64,000 nt of DNA from Silene conica (lineage: Eukaryota; Streptophyta; Magnoliopsida; Caryophyllales; Caryophyllaceae), in NCBI GenBank assembly GCA_029255685.2, contig CM055313.2, positions 30,190,579 through 30,254,578 of the forward strand, given 5' to 3'. Below the pieces are notes generated by a model that saw only the letters and a program-made list of their open reading frames with translations, did not search any database and had not been told where the DNA came from. Both the position numbers and the translations under genes were made by a program. Positions 51,641 through 61,756 of the stretch are shown here, in pieces. Position 1 is the first letter of the stretch. Each line of letters starts with the position of its first letter.

Positions 51641-52267
51641 CTACATATCGAGCAACAAAGGTAAATCTAAATATGATAAAGTTGCCCGAGTCAGCAAGCG
51701 TGCTGCAGTATCAAGTGATATGTCATGTTTTGGAGATGGCACATGTAAATTGTCAATCAACTCTTTCACTTTTGGGTTTTCAGCACCAGTGAGATCTCTA
51801 AGGTGTCCTCTTTGCAAAAGATTGTCGCCTTGGTAAAAATGTAGGAGTAATTTAGCTCCCGGATCATTAGTCATAAAGCACTTGCATCTTTTATAAATTA
51901 TTCTATAACCCCTACGAATGATTCTCACACCATTGACATCATTAATATGCAGATTAATCCCATACACAACTGCAATGACAGGTGCACTAGGGTGTATGAG
52001 AAAAAGTTGAGACCAGTTCCGACAGACCAACGCCATGTTTGCCTTATCTTGGTTACACTTAAGTCGTTTGAAGATGCTATTCATTACATCTTGATTATTG
52101 AAAACAGCCAGTTGGGGTTGATAACGATTGTTAGTGACCTCAACAGTCCGTAAGGGAGCAAATGAGAATTTCATAGCCTTTTTTTTTTCTCTTATATAAT
52201 TCCGGACAAAATATGCTTTATCCTCTGCAAGAACATTCACTACCCACCCCTTGCACCATGTTTCCAT
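51641..52267 (-). CDS. F-box-like gene, copy 2, intact
   Basis: Start METWCKGWVVNVLAEDKAYF chosen because all three copies begin at this WCKGWVVN block; an upstream ATG at 52294 adds nine residues. 208 residues. F-box-like region at about 55-95 (VFNNQDVMNSIFKRLKCNQD, then KANMALVCRNWSQLFLIHP), then NDVNGVRIIRRG, IIYKRCKCFMTNDPG and HLRDLTG. The C-terminal half has no recognised substrate domain (no LRR, Kelch or FBA pattern). Role not known; by family it could recruit targets to an SCF ligase. One uninterrupted exon on element E, flanked on both sides by motif arrays. Confidence 0.65.
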   Translation of the reverse strand: METWCKGWVVNVLAEDKAYFVRNYIREKKKAMKFSFAPLRTVEVTNNRYQPQLAVFNNQDVMNSIFKRLKCNQDKANMALVCRNWSQLFLIHPSAPVIAVVYGINLHINDVNGVRIIRRGYRIIYKRCKCFMTNDPGAKLLLHFYQGDNLLQRGHLRDLTGAENPKVKELIDNLHVPSPKHDISLDTAARLLTRATLSYLDLPLLLDM

Positions 52268-52930
52268 AATTGACCAGAGGTAACCTACAAGCATACATTG
52301 TGAAACCCAGACTATTACATTTCACATAATAAGGGCTTAGTTTCACAAGCTAAGCTTCTAGTTTCACAGAATAAGGAAAAGAACACATAAACAAGAAACT
52401 TACATTGTGAAACCCAAACTCTTAAATTTCACAGAATAGAGGCTTAGTTTCACAATATAATATTCTAGTTTCACAAGCTAAGCTTCTAGTTTCACAAGCA
52501 AAGATTTTAGTTTCACAGAATAAGAAACTTAAACTGTGAAACAAAAGAAGCATCTAGTTTCACAGAATAAACTTCTGGTTTCACACAATAGGTTTCTAGT
52601 TTCACAAGTTAAGATTTTTGTTTCACAATTTAAGCATCTAGTTTCACACTTTCACAGTATGTTCTTCTTATTTCACAACCTAAGCTTCTTGTTTCACAAG
52701 TTAAGCTTCTAGTTTCACAACATAAGCTTCTAGTTTCACAACATAAGCTTCTAGTTTCACAGAAGAAGAAAAAGAAACTTAAGATAATAAGGAAAAGAAA
52801 CTTGATTAATTAAAAATATCATTCATACATAGCTAGATAATTACACAACAGGCTGGCTTGATAGATGTAATTACAGAAGAGCACTACAAAAAGACATTTA
52901 GGCCAGCCACTAAGATGCAAAAAAGTGATA
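52268..52930. repeat. TGTGAAAC-motif array between F-box-like copies 2 and 3
   Basis: Many reverse copies (TAAGCTTCTAGTTTCACAAC), densest at 52610-52770. Each F-box-like copy is preceded by such an array, so gene plus array was duplicated as a unit. Confidence 0.85.
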
Positions 52931-53554
52931 CAAAGTTGAGCAGCTATGCTACATATTGAATTCCAAGAAAGGCAAATCAAAATAAGATAGTTTTGCCCGA
53001 GTCATCAACTCTGTCGAAGTAGCAACTGCTAAGTCAAGTTCTGGAGATGGCACATCTAAAATGTCAAGCATCTCTTGTGTTTGGTCGATTTCAGCATCAG
53101 TGAGATCTCTAAGGTGTTCACTTAGGTAAGGATTTTCACTTTGCAAATAATGTAGGAGTAATTTAGATCCCGGATCATTTGTCATAAAGCACTTGCATCT
53201 TTTATAAATGATTCTAGCACCCCTACGAACTATTCCACTACTACAATTAAGCACTTGGGCCACGACTAAATTCGTGGCGCAAGTACTAATTTTCCGTGGC
53301 TAAAGCTCTTTGTCACGGAAATACCTTCCGTGGCCCAAGTGGCCGTGGCTAACCGATAGCCACGGAAAAAACAAGAACGTGGCTAAAATTATATTTTTAG
53401 CCACAGATTCTCACGTGGCTAATAATTCCCGTGACCAAAAATTAATTCTCGTGGCCAAAATTATTCACGTGACAAACAAAAAAATAAAAAATAAATAAAC
53501 AAAATGTAATATATTATTTTTTAAATATAATGAAAATATTTTCACATATGGAAT

Positions 53555-53745
53555 CTTTTTTTGGTCTAAACCGGGGTGTCCACCGTGTCGACAACGGTGT
53601 ATAATCCCCTCGCAACGGGCTCTCTCACGAAGAGGTAAACGGCTTGCCAAAGAGTTGCTCCATTTCCATGGGTAGGGATCGAACCCCTGACCTCAGGGTT
53701 AAGGGATGAGGTGAGCAACCACCACACTACCAAACACATTTGGTT
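53555..53745 (-). mobile_element. tRNA-derived SINE inside the CACTA element
   Basis: 191 bp flanked by the 11-bp duplication ACATATGGAAT (53544-53554, 53746-53756). On the minus strand the A box (GGTAGTGTGGTGGTTGC) and B box (GGGGTTCGATCCCTA) of an RNA polymerase III promoter are spaced as in a tRNA, and the element ends in a short A run before the duplication. Not a functional tRNA. Confidence 0.82.
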
Positions 53746-53756
53746 ACATATGGAAT

Positions 53757-55319
53757 TTTGTCAAGCTTTAATCCTTGTTTGGTTCGTTATCTCAACTCGT
53801 TACTTACAATCACAAGTCATTTACTTTTGCAAAACGTATATCCTCCCCAGGAGGTCACTCATCCCAAGACTACTCTCACCTGAGCACGCTTAACTGTGGA
53901 GTTCTTATGATGAGCTACCGAAAATGAAACTTAAGCTTGTTGATATAGTTAACACTTTGAAACCTTTTTAAATTATATTCCTTTTCTTTTCAAAATTAAC
54001 TTCACTATTATTTTTGCGAAAAAATATTAAATGATTTACATATTTTTGCGAAAAAAATATTATTTTTCTCAAATTACTCGAGTTTTCAATGTTGACCTCC
54101 CGACTAATGATGTTCGGGTCATTTTTTGCCCGAGTCAACAAAACCATTTTCTCCAAACTATTTAATCACATTTTCCTTATATTTTTTTCCCTAATACATT
54201 TTTTTATTTTTTTTCATTTGTCGACATTTTTATTTTATTTTTCTTTTATCCATTTTTTCATATATTTTTCCACACAAATACTATTTGTAAGATCTTCGTA
54301 TTTTTAACGAAAAAAAGTTTAATCACTTTTTACTAAATAATGATCACTTTTGAATAATGATTACATATGGGTATCAATGACCGAGTTTTATTACTAAAAT
54401 AAATGACCAAGACATTATTAACTCGAAAATAATCAGTTTTTGCCAAAAAACACAGAAAATATCGTATAAATTTTTGTTTTCTCTAAATTGATTTATTTTC
54501 ATTATTCTTGATATTTCTTTTTGTCAACAAAATTTCACATTGTTTACACATGTAAATTTATTATTTTAATTTCCATTTTACTTTTCGGTGTGATATGCTC
54601 ATTTTCAATAATTAAAATGTTTTTCTATATTGATTTTTTTTATATCGGTGATTTTATCAATATGTTTTTTTTCCATTTTATTCAATGATTTGTTGGAAAT
54701 CATTTTGAATTTAATTTTTTAGACTACTTTTTTTTTATTTAATCATATTTTAAATCTAATTGTATTTTCTTTTTTTTCTCCTTAAAAACTTCCCCAATTT
54801 TTTTCCAATTTAACATATCGAATTCAAGTTCTTGTAGAAATATTTTACAAATAAAGTTGTAAATCAATTTTCTAATGAAAAGCTTATTTAACAATATGTT
54901 TTGTCGGGCTTGTTGCGCAATTTAATAAATTGAGTAACTGGGTAAGTAGCTTTGAAATTACAAAATTGTCATTACATAATTAAACGTATACTTAAAGTTA
55001 AACATCATTCAACAAAAATAAAGCAAAATAAATTGTTAAACAACAATCATTTATTCATATAATCATATTCATTTTCAAGTCAGTAGTGTTAATAAGAATA
55101 ATCATAATAAATTGCACAAATTCTCACTTGTGACAGACTAAATCCAATAATAAGAATAATCATAATAAGATCATTTACGTCAATAGGGAAGAACATTAAG
55201 TACGAATATTGTTCACCCATCTCGCAATAATACGGCGCAATCATCTTGATGTCACAGTACACACCATGTTGCACTAATAATTTTGTACTATTATTTGTTA
55301 TCATATCAAAAATATTAGT
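53757..55319. other. CACTA interior, no gene seen
   Basis: Very T-rich, AT-rich sequence (53930-54900) without a coding signal. It could be remnant intron-like interior of a longer autonomous element. Confidence 0.5.
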
Positions 55320-56160
55320 CACGGTAAAAATCCAGTGCGTAGCTAAGAGCAATAATTAGTCACGGGTAATTTACTTGTGACAATAAATCACAATTAGCCA
55401 CGGTAAGAATTCAGTGTGTGGCTAAGAGCAATATAGTCACGGATAATTAGCTGTGACAATAAGTCATAATGAGCCACGTTAAGAATTCAGTGTGGCTAAG
55501 CACACTAATTAGTCACGGTTAACTTACATGTGACAATAAATCATAATTAGCCACGACATTGTGGCTAAAAATAATTATTAGCCACGTTCGTGACTTGATG
55601 CGTGACTAAACGCATTTGTTAGCCACGGTCATGGCTTAATTCGTGACTAAAAAGAATTATTTGTCACGGATATATTTTCCCGTGACATAAATTTTTTTTA
55701 CCAATTAATTTTGAAGGAAGGGGACTTTTTTTCCCGTGACTAAGCAAATTTAGGTCACGAATTATGAATTCCCGTGACATAAATCGTGGCGCAAGTGCCA
55801 TTTTGTTGTAGTGTTCTCACACCATTGACATCATTGATACGCAGAGAAATCCCATACGCAACTCGAATGAGAGGTGCACTAGGGTGTAGGAGGAAAAGCT
55901 GACACCAGTTCCGACAGACCAATGCCATGTTTGCCTTATCTAGGTTACACTTAAGTTGTTTGAAGATGTTATTCATTACATCTTGATTATTAAAAACAGC
56001 CAGTTGGGGTTGATAACAGTTGTTTGTGAGCTCAACAGTCCGTAAGGGAGTAAATGAGAATGCCATGGCCTCTTTTTTTTTCTGTTATGTAATTCTGGAC
56101 ATATTCTGCTTTATCTTCTGCGTGAAGATTCACTACCCACCCCTTGCACCAATTTTCCAT

Positions 56161-57030
56161 ATTTGACCAAAGGTAATTAAGTTTAAAACCACAAAGTAAC
56201 CTACAAGCATTACAAAATAGAATCAAAAAGCATACATTGTGAAACACAGACTCTTAGATTTCACATAATAAAAGGCTTAGTTTCACAACCTAAGCTTCTA
56301 GTTTCACACAATAATGACTGAGAATCACAGAATCAGAAAAAGAACCTTAAACTGAAAATAATAGAAAATAAACTTAAAACTGAAAGAAACTTATTATGTG
56401 AATCTAAGAGTTATATTGTGAAACTAGAAGCTTATGAAGTGAAACTACATGCTTATTTTGTGAAACTAGTTGGCTATATTGTGAAACCTGTTGAAAAATC
56501 AGCCTGTTTTTTTGAATTCTTAACTTGTGAAACTAGAAGCTTATGAAGTGAAACTACATGCTTATTTTGTGAAACTAGTTGGCTATATTGTGAAACCTGT
56601 TGAAAAATCAGCCTGTTTTTTTGAATTCTTAACTTGTGAAACTAGAAGCTTATGAAGTGAAACTACATGCTTATTTTGTGAAACTAGTTGGCTATATTGT
56701 GAAACCTGTTGAAAAATCAGCCTGTTTTTTTGAATTCTTAACTTATGAAACTAGAAGTTTATGAAGTGAAACTACATGCTTATTTTGTGAAACTAGTTGG
56801 CTATATTGTGAAACCTGATGAAAAATCAGCCTGTTTTTTTTGAATTCTTAACTTGTGAAACTAGAAGTTTATGAAGTGAAACTACATGCTTATTTTGTGA
56901 AACTAGATGGCTATATTGTGAAACCTGATGAAAAATCAGCCTGTTTTTTTGAATTCTTAACTTGTGAAACTAGAAGCTTATGAAGTGAAACTACATGCTT
57001 ATTTTGTGAAACTAGATGGCTATGTTACTG
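56161..57030. repeat. TGTGAAAC-motif array near the right end of element E
   Basis: Reverse copies to about 56320, then about five and a half head-to-tail copies of a 109-bp unit from about 56413 to 57020, each holding CTTGTGAAACTAGAAGCTTA, TGAAACTACATGCTTATTTT and TATATTGTGAAACCTGTTGA. Confidence 0.9.
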
Positions 57031-57705
57031 ACACGAATACTACTTACTACTGAAACTTACTCAAAACTCTTACGATCACATAAACTCGTTTCTCATCTCA
57101 AAACCCTAGATATCACTAATATGAAAAAATAACAATAAACATTCAACTAATGATAATCGACTAGGAAAATAGCAAAGAAAAACGACATTTCAGTACTTAT
57201 AAGAAACAACATCCTAATTAACCCTAGATATTTTCATCACAAACCCTAGATATCACTAACAATGGAAAATAACAATAAACATTCAACTAATGATAATCGA
57301 GCAAGAAAATAGCAAAAAAAAAACAAAATAAAACGCAAATCAGTAATTAAACTACTTAAATAACTTGCTGACAAAAATGTAACAGACTAACTACATGCAA
57401 ATTCAAAGATGAAGAAAGATGAAGAAACATACGAAGAAAATGAAGGACAACGATAGATTCCGGGAAGAAGACGAGCGGACGAGCGAGCGAGCGAGCAAGC
57501 GAACGAGCGAGGGAGATAGAGAGAGAGAGCAACGGTTTTGTGATTGAATGAATTTGAAAAGACGCGAAATGAAGTAAGGAGTGTCAGTTTTTTTTTTATT
57601 TTATATAGGACACGTGGCACAATCTGGTGCGTCCGTGATACTTAAATCTAACGGTTTAGAAGGGTCCGACAACCTCACCCTAAGAGACCGGCCTCACGTG
57701 ATTCA

Positions 57706-57710
<5 letters not shown>
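57031..57710. promoter_or_regulatory. Right terminus of element E
   Basis: A block of about 75 bp (AAACCCTAGATATCACTAA then AACATTCAACTAATGATAAT) is duplicated at 57105-57180 and 57243-57316. A GAGCGAGCGA-rich stretch (57475-57530; CT-rich on minus) looks like an untranslated leader read leftward. The terminal inverted repeat occupies the last about 50 bp. Confidence 0.5.

Positions 57711-57754
<44 letters not shown>
57711..57754. repeat. (TA)n microsatellite between E and F
   Basis: Uninterrupted TA, about 44 bp. Confidence 0.97.
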
Positions 57755-57759
<5 letters not shown>

Positions 57760-57985
57760 CGAATCACGTGAGGCACCCTTCTTAGTGTGAGGCCGCCGTA
57801 CCAATCTAGACCGTTAGGTTAAAACATAAAAATACCCAGGATGGTGCCAAAATTAGTTTATAAAAAGCTCCTAATTAGTGAAGTACGTTGTTAATCAACC
57901 AATACCAGACTAAACCTAATCCGAAAGCGAAAACACAAAAATCGACAATATCAACAAGAAATCATACACCATAGCAACTGCAATC

Positions 57986-57990
<5 letters not shown>

Positions 57991-58042
<52 letters not shown>
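57991..58042. repeat. (AG)n microsatellite inside F
   Basis: Uninterrupted AG, about 52 bp. Confidence 0.97.
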
Positions 58043-58049
<7 letters not shown>

Positions 58050-58059
58050 CCGAATAAAT

Positions 58060-58166
58060 AGTGTCCCAAGCAAGCCAAACAGTAGAGAAATGACCCAACC
58101 GAGCTTGGTTTGAACAACATAGGCGCCATTTTTAAAAGAATCACCGATTCTAACAGCATGATAACC
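58060..58166 (-). pseudogene. Captured exon of an SR-protein kinase (SRPK-like)
   Basis: On the minus strand the codons read GYHAVRIGDSFKNGAYVVQT then KLGW. After losing one base they continue GHFSTVWLAWDT. This is the start of the SRPK kinase domain: HxVxIGDxF-xGxYxVxxKLGWGHFSTVWLAWD, with the glycine loop G-W-G-H-F-S-T-V. A single missing G in a G run shifts the frame. Only about 36 codons are present, with no neighbouring kinase sequence, so it is a transduplicated fragment as in Pack-MULEs. Family identity is by recalled motif. Confidence 0.75.
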
Positions 58167-59080
58167 ATTGAGGTGAGCTCAGTTTTTTCAAACTGAGGTG
58201 ATAACTAAGTTGTTTGCGGACTGCAGTTGTACACTGGTAGTCATATATCGGTACCGCACTGTTGTGCTCACGACTAGTTCAAAGCCGTCTTTAGTAACAT
58301 ACACTCTGACTCCGAGTCTCTGACCCATTGTTAGATAGTTATAATCGATAATACAAGGAACGGATTAAAGTAGAGGGGATAAGAATACGAGGAAATCTTG
58401 AATTTAAAGATACTGTCATTTCTTATGCTCAAACTCATTTCATCAGAAAATTTGGAGAGGTTCGATTACAATCCTTAACGATAACCTGGAATCTAATGGC
58501 AAAATCAAGTGAAGGGGAGCATTCTGAAATCTGAAGTAGCAACTTCTACTCGACTACAACCAAGAGGTCACTTTCCTTGCAAAAAATGTGGCGAGAATCA
58601 GTTCCGAGGTCCACCTCGTAGGCACTGATGTCTGAGAAAAGAACCTGCACAAGATATTTATATAAACCGCTTTAGAGGAGAGGGCAGATTCTCATTAAAG
58701 AAAACTACAGATAGAAATCCAATCCTCAAATGTGTTACTAGAAACGAATCAAAGAGCTTCAAGGGCAACGAGATAAGTTAATCCCGTAAACCTATAGGTA
58801 CTTATGTGATTAGTTATTTGATCATTGGTTTTGGGTTAGCTCATTTGACGTTCAAGTTATTTGAGTTGTTGATGTCAGTTTCAGTTGATATTTTGTTCCG
58901 TTTATAATGTACACGAAAGTAACCCGTCTAGAATGAGAATTTCCGTTAATGAAATAATAAAAGGGATGCAACAAATGCCGTACAACTCTATAAACATTCC
59001 CGACAAATTAAATGATGAGAACGGAGAGTCTTCACAAAAGGAACCCAAGGAGAATTAGGTCAATTGTCCTCTTGTTTTTT

Positions 59081-60740
59081 AAGTCCAAGTTTCACGAAAT
59101 AAGGTTCCGGTTTCACAAATTAAGGTCTAAGATTCACGAAATAAGAAATTAAACATTTTGTGAGTAAACAAACATTTTAAGTCCAAGTTTCACTAAATAA
59201 GGTCCCGGTTTCACAATTTAAGGTCCAAGATTCACGAAAAAAGAAATTAAACATTTTGTGAGTAAACAAACATTTTAAGTCCAAGTTTCACTAAATAAGG
59301 TCCTGGTTTCACAAATTAAGGTCCAAGATTCACGAAATAAAAAATTATATATTTTGTGCGCAACAAATATTTTAAGTCCAAGTTTCACGAAATAAGGTTC
59401 CGCTTTCACAAATTAAGGTCCAAGATTCACGAAATAAGAAATAAAACATTTCGTGAGTAAACAAATATTTTAAGTCCAAGTTTCACGAAATAAGGTCTCG
59501 ACTTCACAAATTAAGGTCCAAGATTCACGAAATAAGAAACTATACATTTCGTGATTAAACAAACTTTTTAAGTCCAAGTTTCACGAAATAAGGTTCCGGT
59601 TTCACAAATTAAGGTCCAAAATTCACGAAGTAAGAAATTAAACAATTCATGAGTAAACAAACATTTTAAATCCAAGTTTCACGAAATAAGGTTCCGATAA
59701 ATTAAAAATTTAGTGAATAAACAAACATTTTAAGTCCAAGTTTCACAAAATAAGGTCCCGGTTTCACAAATTAAGGTCCAAGATTCACGAAATAAGAAAT
59801 TAAACAATTCGTGAGTAAACAAACATTTTAAATCCAAGTTTCACGAAATAAGGTTCCGGTTTCACAAATTAAGGTCCAAGATTCACGAAATAAGAAATTA
59901 TACATTTCGTAACTAAACAAACTTTTTAAGTCCAAGTTTCACGAAATAAGGTTCCGGTTTCACAAATTAAGGTCCAAAATTCACGAAGTAAGAAATTAAA
60001 CAATTGGTGAGTAAACAAACATTTTAAATCCAAGTTTCACGAAATAAGGTTCCGGTTTCACAAATTAAGGACCAAGATTTACGAAATAAAAAATTAAAAA
60101 TTTCGTGAGTAAACAAACATTTGAAGTCCAAGTTTCACAAAATAAGGTCTCGGTTTCACAAATTAAGGTCCAAGATTCACGAAATAAAAAATTATATATT
60201 TTGTGCGCAACAAATATTTTAAGTTCAAGTTTCACGAAATAAGGTTCCGGTTTCACAAATTAAGGTCCAAGATTCACGAAATAAGAAATTAAACATTTCG
60301 TGAGTAAACAAATATTTTAAGTCCAAGTTTCACGAAATAAGGTCCCGACTTCACAAATTAAGGTCCAAGATTCACGAAATAAGAAATTATACATTTCGTG
60401 ATTAAACAAACTTTTTAAGTCCAAGTTTCATGAAATAAGGTTCCGGTTTCACAAATTAAGGTCCAAATTTCACAAAGTAAGAAATTAAACAATTCGTGAG
60501 TAAACAAACATTTTAAGTCCAAGTTTCACGAAATAAAGTTTCGGTTTCACAAATTAAGGTCCGAAATTCACGAAATAAGAAATTATCCATTTTGTGAGCA
60601 AACAAACATTTTAAGTCTAAGTTTCACGAAATAAGGTCCCGAGTTCACAATTTAAGGTCGAAGTTTCACAAAATAAGAAATTAAACATTTAGTGAGTAAA
60701 CAAATATTTTAAGCCCAAATTTCACGAAATAAGAAAAAGA
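59081..60740. repeat. Tandem array of a 97-98-bp unit (about 17 copies) in F
   Basis: Each unit contains AAGTCCAAGTTTCACGAAAT, GGTTTCACAAATTAAGGTCC, AGATTCACGAAATAAGAAAT and a GTGAGTAAACAAACATTTT linker, so three TTCAC(G/A)AA(A/T)TAAG submotifs per unit. Copies differ by substitutions and a few deletions (for example near 59700). Confidence 0.93.
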
Positions 60741-60893
60741 GCAAAATGGATAATTTTTTTAGATAGAGAAAATATTTTGGCCAAATGAATTGTTATAAAT
60801 GACCCATAATTTTCATCCCATTGAAATTAGTCCAATGAACATTGAAAATCATGTGTAACATAATAAGGGTTCGGCGGCCTCACGTGATCCGAC

Positions 60894-60894
<1 letters not shown>

Positions 60895-60963
<69 letters not shown>
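60895..60963. repeat. (TC)n then (TA)n microsatellite, right border of the cluster
   Basis: (TC)n to 60915, then TA to 60963. Confidence 0.97.
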
Positions 60964-60966
<3 letters not shown>

Positions 60967-61756
60967 AACTGTCATATCAACATGCAATACCATGCAAAGG
61001 CTCTCAACTAACTTCGGAAACTATTTGAAATGAGAGTCGGCCTCCCTTCCGGTTGCCCGGCCGGGGGGTCTTTCACTCCAAACCATTTACGAAACCAGAC
61101 TAAGAGTCGTCCAATGCCTTGGACGAACAATACTAAGATAAACCATACTCTACATAAACACAATCATTCAGCAACATCTGACACTGTACCCAACTCAGGC
61201 AAGCAGATGCAATCAGCAATATCTAGAACTAACCCCAACTCAGGCAAGAACTAAACACAATCAGCAATGTCCAAATCACACCCCAACTCAGGTAAACTTG
61301 GTACACAGTCAGCAAGCATACATCCGTAGCCACAACTCCGGCCCGAATGGATACCAATCAGTTAATAATGGTTCATAACGCAACTCAGTCAGAACCATTA
61401 ACCTTCGTAGTGAATCGGGATCCCAACTCAGACCCAACCTACTACGATCAAACAAACTCACGGAAGGACAAAGGTCGCAACTCAGACATTTCCTACCGCA
61501 TCATCCATACACTAGACGGTCTAACGGTCCCAACTCAGACATGGCCGTCACGCCACAAACACTTACATGTCAAACTAGAGGTCCCAACTCAGACATAGCT
61601 TGACATGCATCAGACATCAGTACATATCGTACTCTAGCGGTCCCAACTCAGACATATTCCGATATGTACTACAACCAAGCCCTTAGTTCTAATCTTACTG
61701 ACTTCTAATCAACACTTGATTGACCCCAGGAACTAAGTTGAGGGAGAGTCGGTTTC
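60964..61756. repeat. LTR-type sequence with degenerate CCCAACTCAGACAT repeats
   Basis: From 61140 to 61680 the phrase (T)CCCAACTCAG(A/G)CA recurs about every 45-60 bp. Upstream, CGGCCTCCCTTCCGGTTGCC parallels CGAACCTCCCGGCAG in the LTRs at 6510 and 10753. It may be the continuation of 33258-33696, or the interior next to the LTR at 61757; the last bases (GTTGAGGGAGAGTCGG) look like a polypurine tract. Confidence 0.5.

Larger units (their letters stand above)
53236..55813. mobile_element. Non-autonomous CACTA (En/Spm-type) element
   Basis: Begins CACTACTACAATTAAGCACT and ends TTTTGTTGTAGTG, the CACTA terminal pattern, with the 3-bp duplication TTC at 53233-53235 and 55814-55816. Both subterminal regions (53250-53470, 55320-55800) are packed with CGTGGCTAA/TTAGCCACG motifs in both orientations, as expected for transposase binding. 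2578 bp; no transposase reading frame, so non-autonomous. Contains a SINE at 53555-53745. Confidence 0.92.
52949..56160 (-). pseudogene. F-box-like gene, copy 3, frameshifted and split by a CACTA element
   Basis: The N-terminal part (56160 to 55814) begins MENWCKGWVVNLHAEDKAEY, slips frame in an A run near 56065-56085, and resumes with AFSFTPLRTVELTNN and the F-box-like DVMNNIFKQLKCNLDKANMA. It breaks at the ATTC of NDVNGVRT, where the CACTA element sits. The C-terminal part (53235 to 52949) continues IIYKRCKCFMTNDPGSKLLL to the stop. Copy 2 shows the uninterrupted site, confirming the insertion point. Non-functional. Confidence 0.75.
37411..57710. mobile_element. Giant MULE-like element E (20.3 kb) with transposase, Ulp1-like protease and F-box-like genes
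   Basis: Bounded by TA tracts. The left end is GGCCGGATCACGTGAGGCCG and the right end CCGGCCTCACGTGATTCAAT, inverted to each other; both continue with a second GTGAGG copy about 15 bp further in. Contents: MULE/FAR1-type transposase (+, 37956-41767), Ulp1-like protease (-, 48255-43225), a hairpin array (48789-50008), three F-box-like copies (-, 50445-56160), and arrays of TGTGAAACTAGAAGCTTA in introns and spacers. A CACTA element (53236-55813) inserted later. No unique target duplication can be seen because the target is TA repeat. Family knowledge: Kaonashi-type plant MULEs carry Ulp1-like genes; whether E belongs to one of them needs a search. Confidence 0.82.
57755..60894. mobile_element. 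TA-targeted element F (3.1 kb), non-autonomous relative of E
   Basis: Left end GAAATCGAATCACGTGAGGC, right end GGCGGCCTCACGTGATCCGA. The left end resembles the complement of E's right end over about 70 bp (TCACGTGAGGC, TCTTAG-GTGAGG, ACCGTTAG-TT). Contains a captured kinase exon (58060-58166), an (AG)n tract and a long tandem array with TTTCAC motifs (59081-60740). No transposase. Sequence from 58170 to 59070 includes short open stretches that are not recognised. Confidence 0.78.

Noticed and set aside
53660..53735. tRNA-like A and B boxes
   Set aside because: Part of a SINE with target duplications; no cloverleaf with proper acceptor stem.
58370..58820. Open stretch in F reading LEFKDTVISYAQTHFIRKFG and later short frames
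   Set aside because: Could be another captured fragment, but no family is recognised and stops are frequent; not called.
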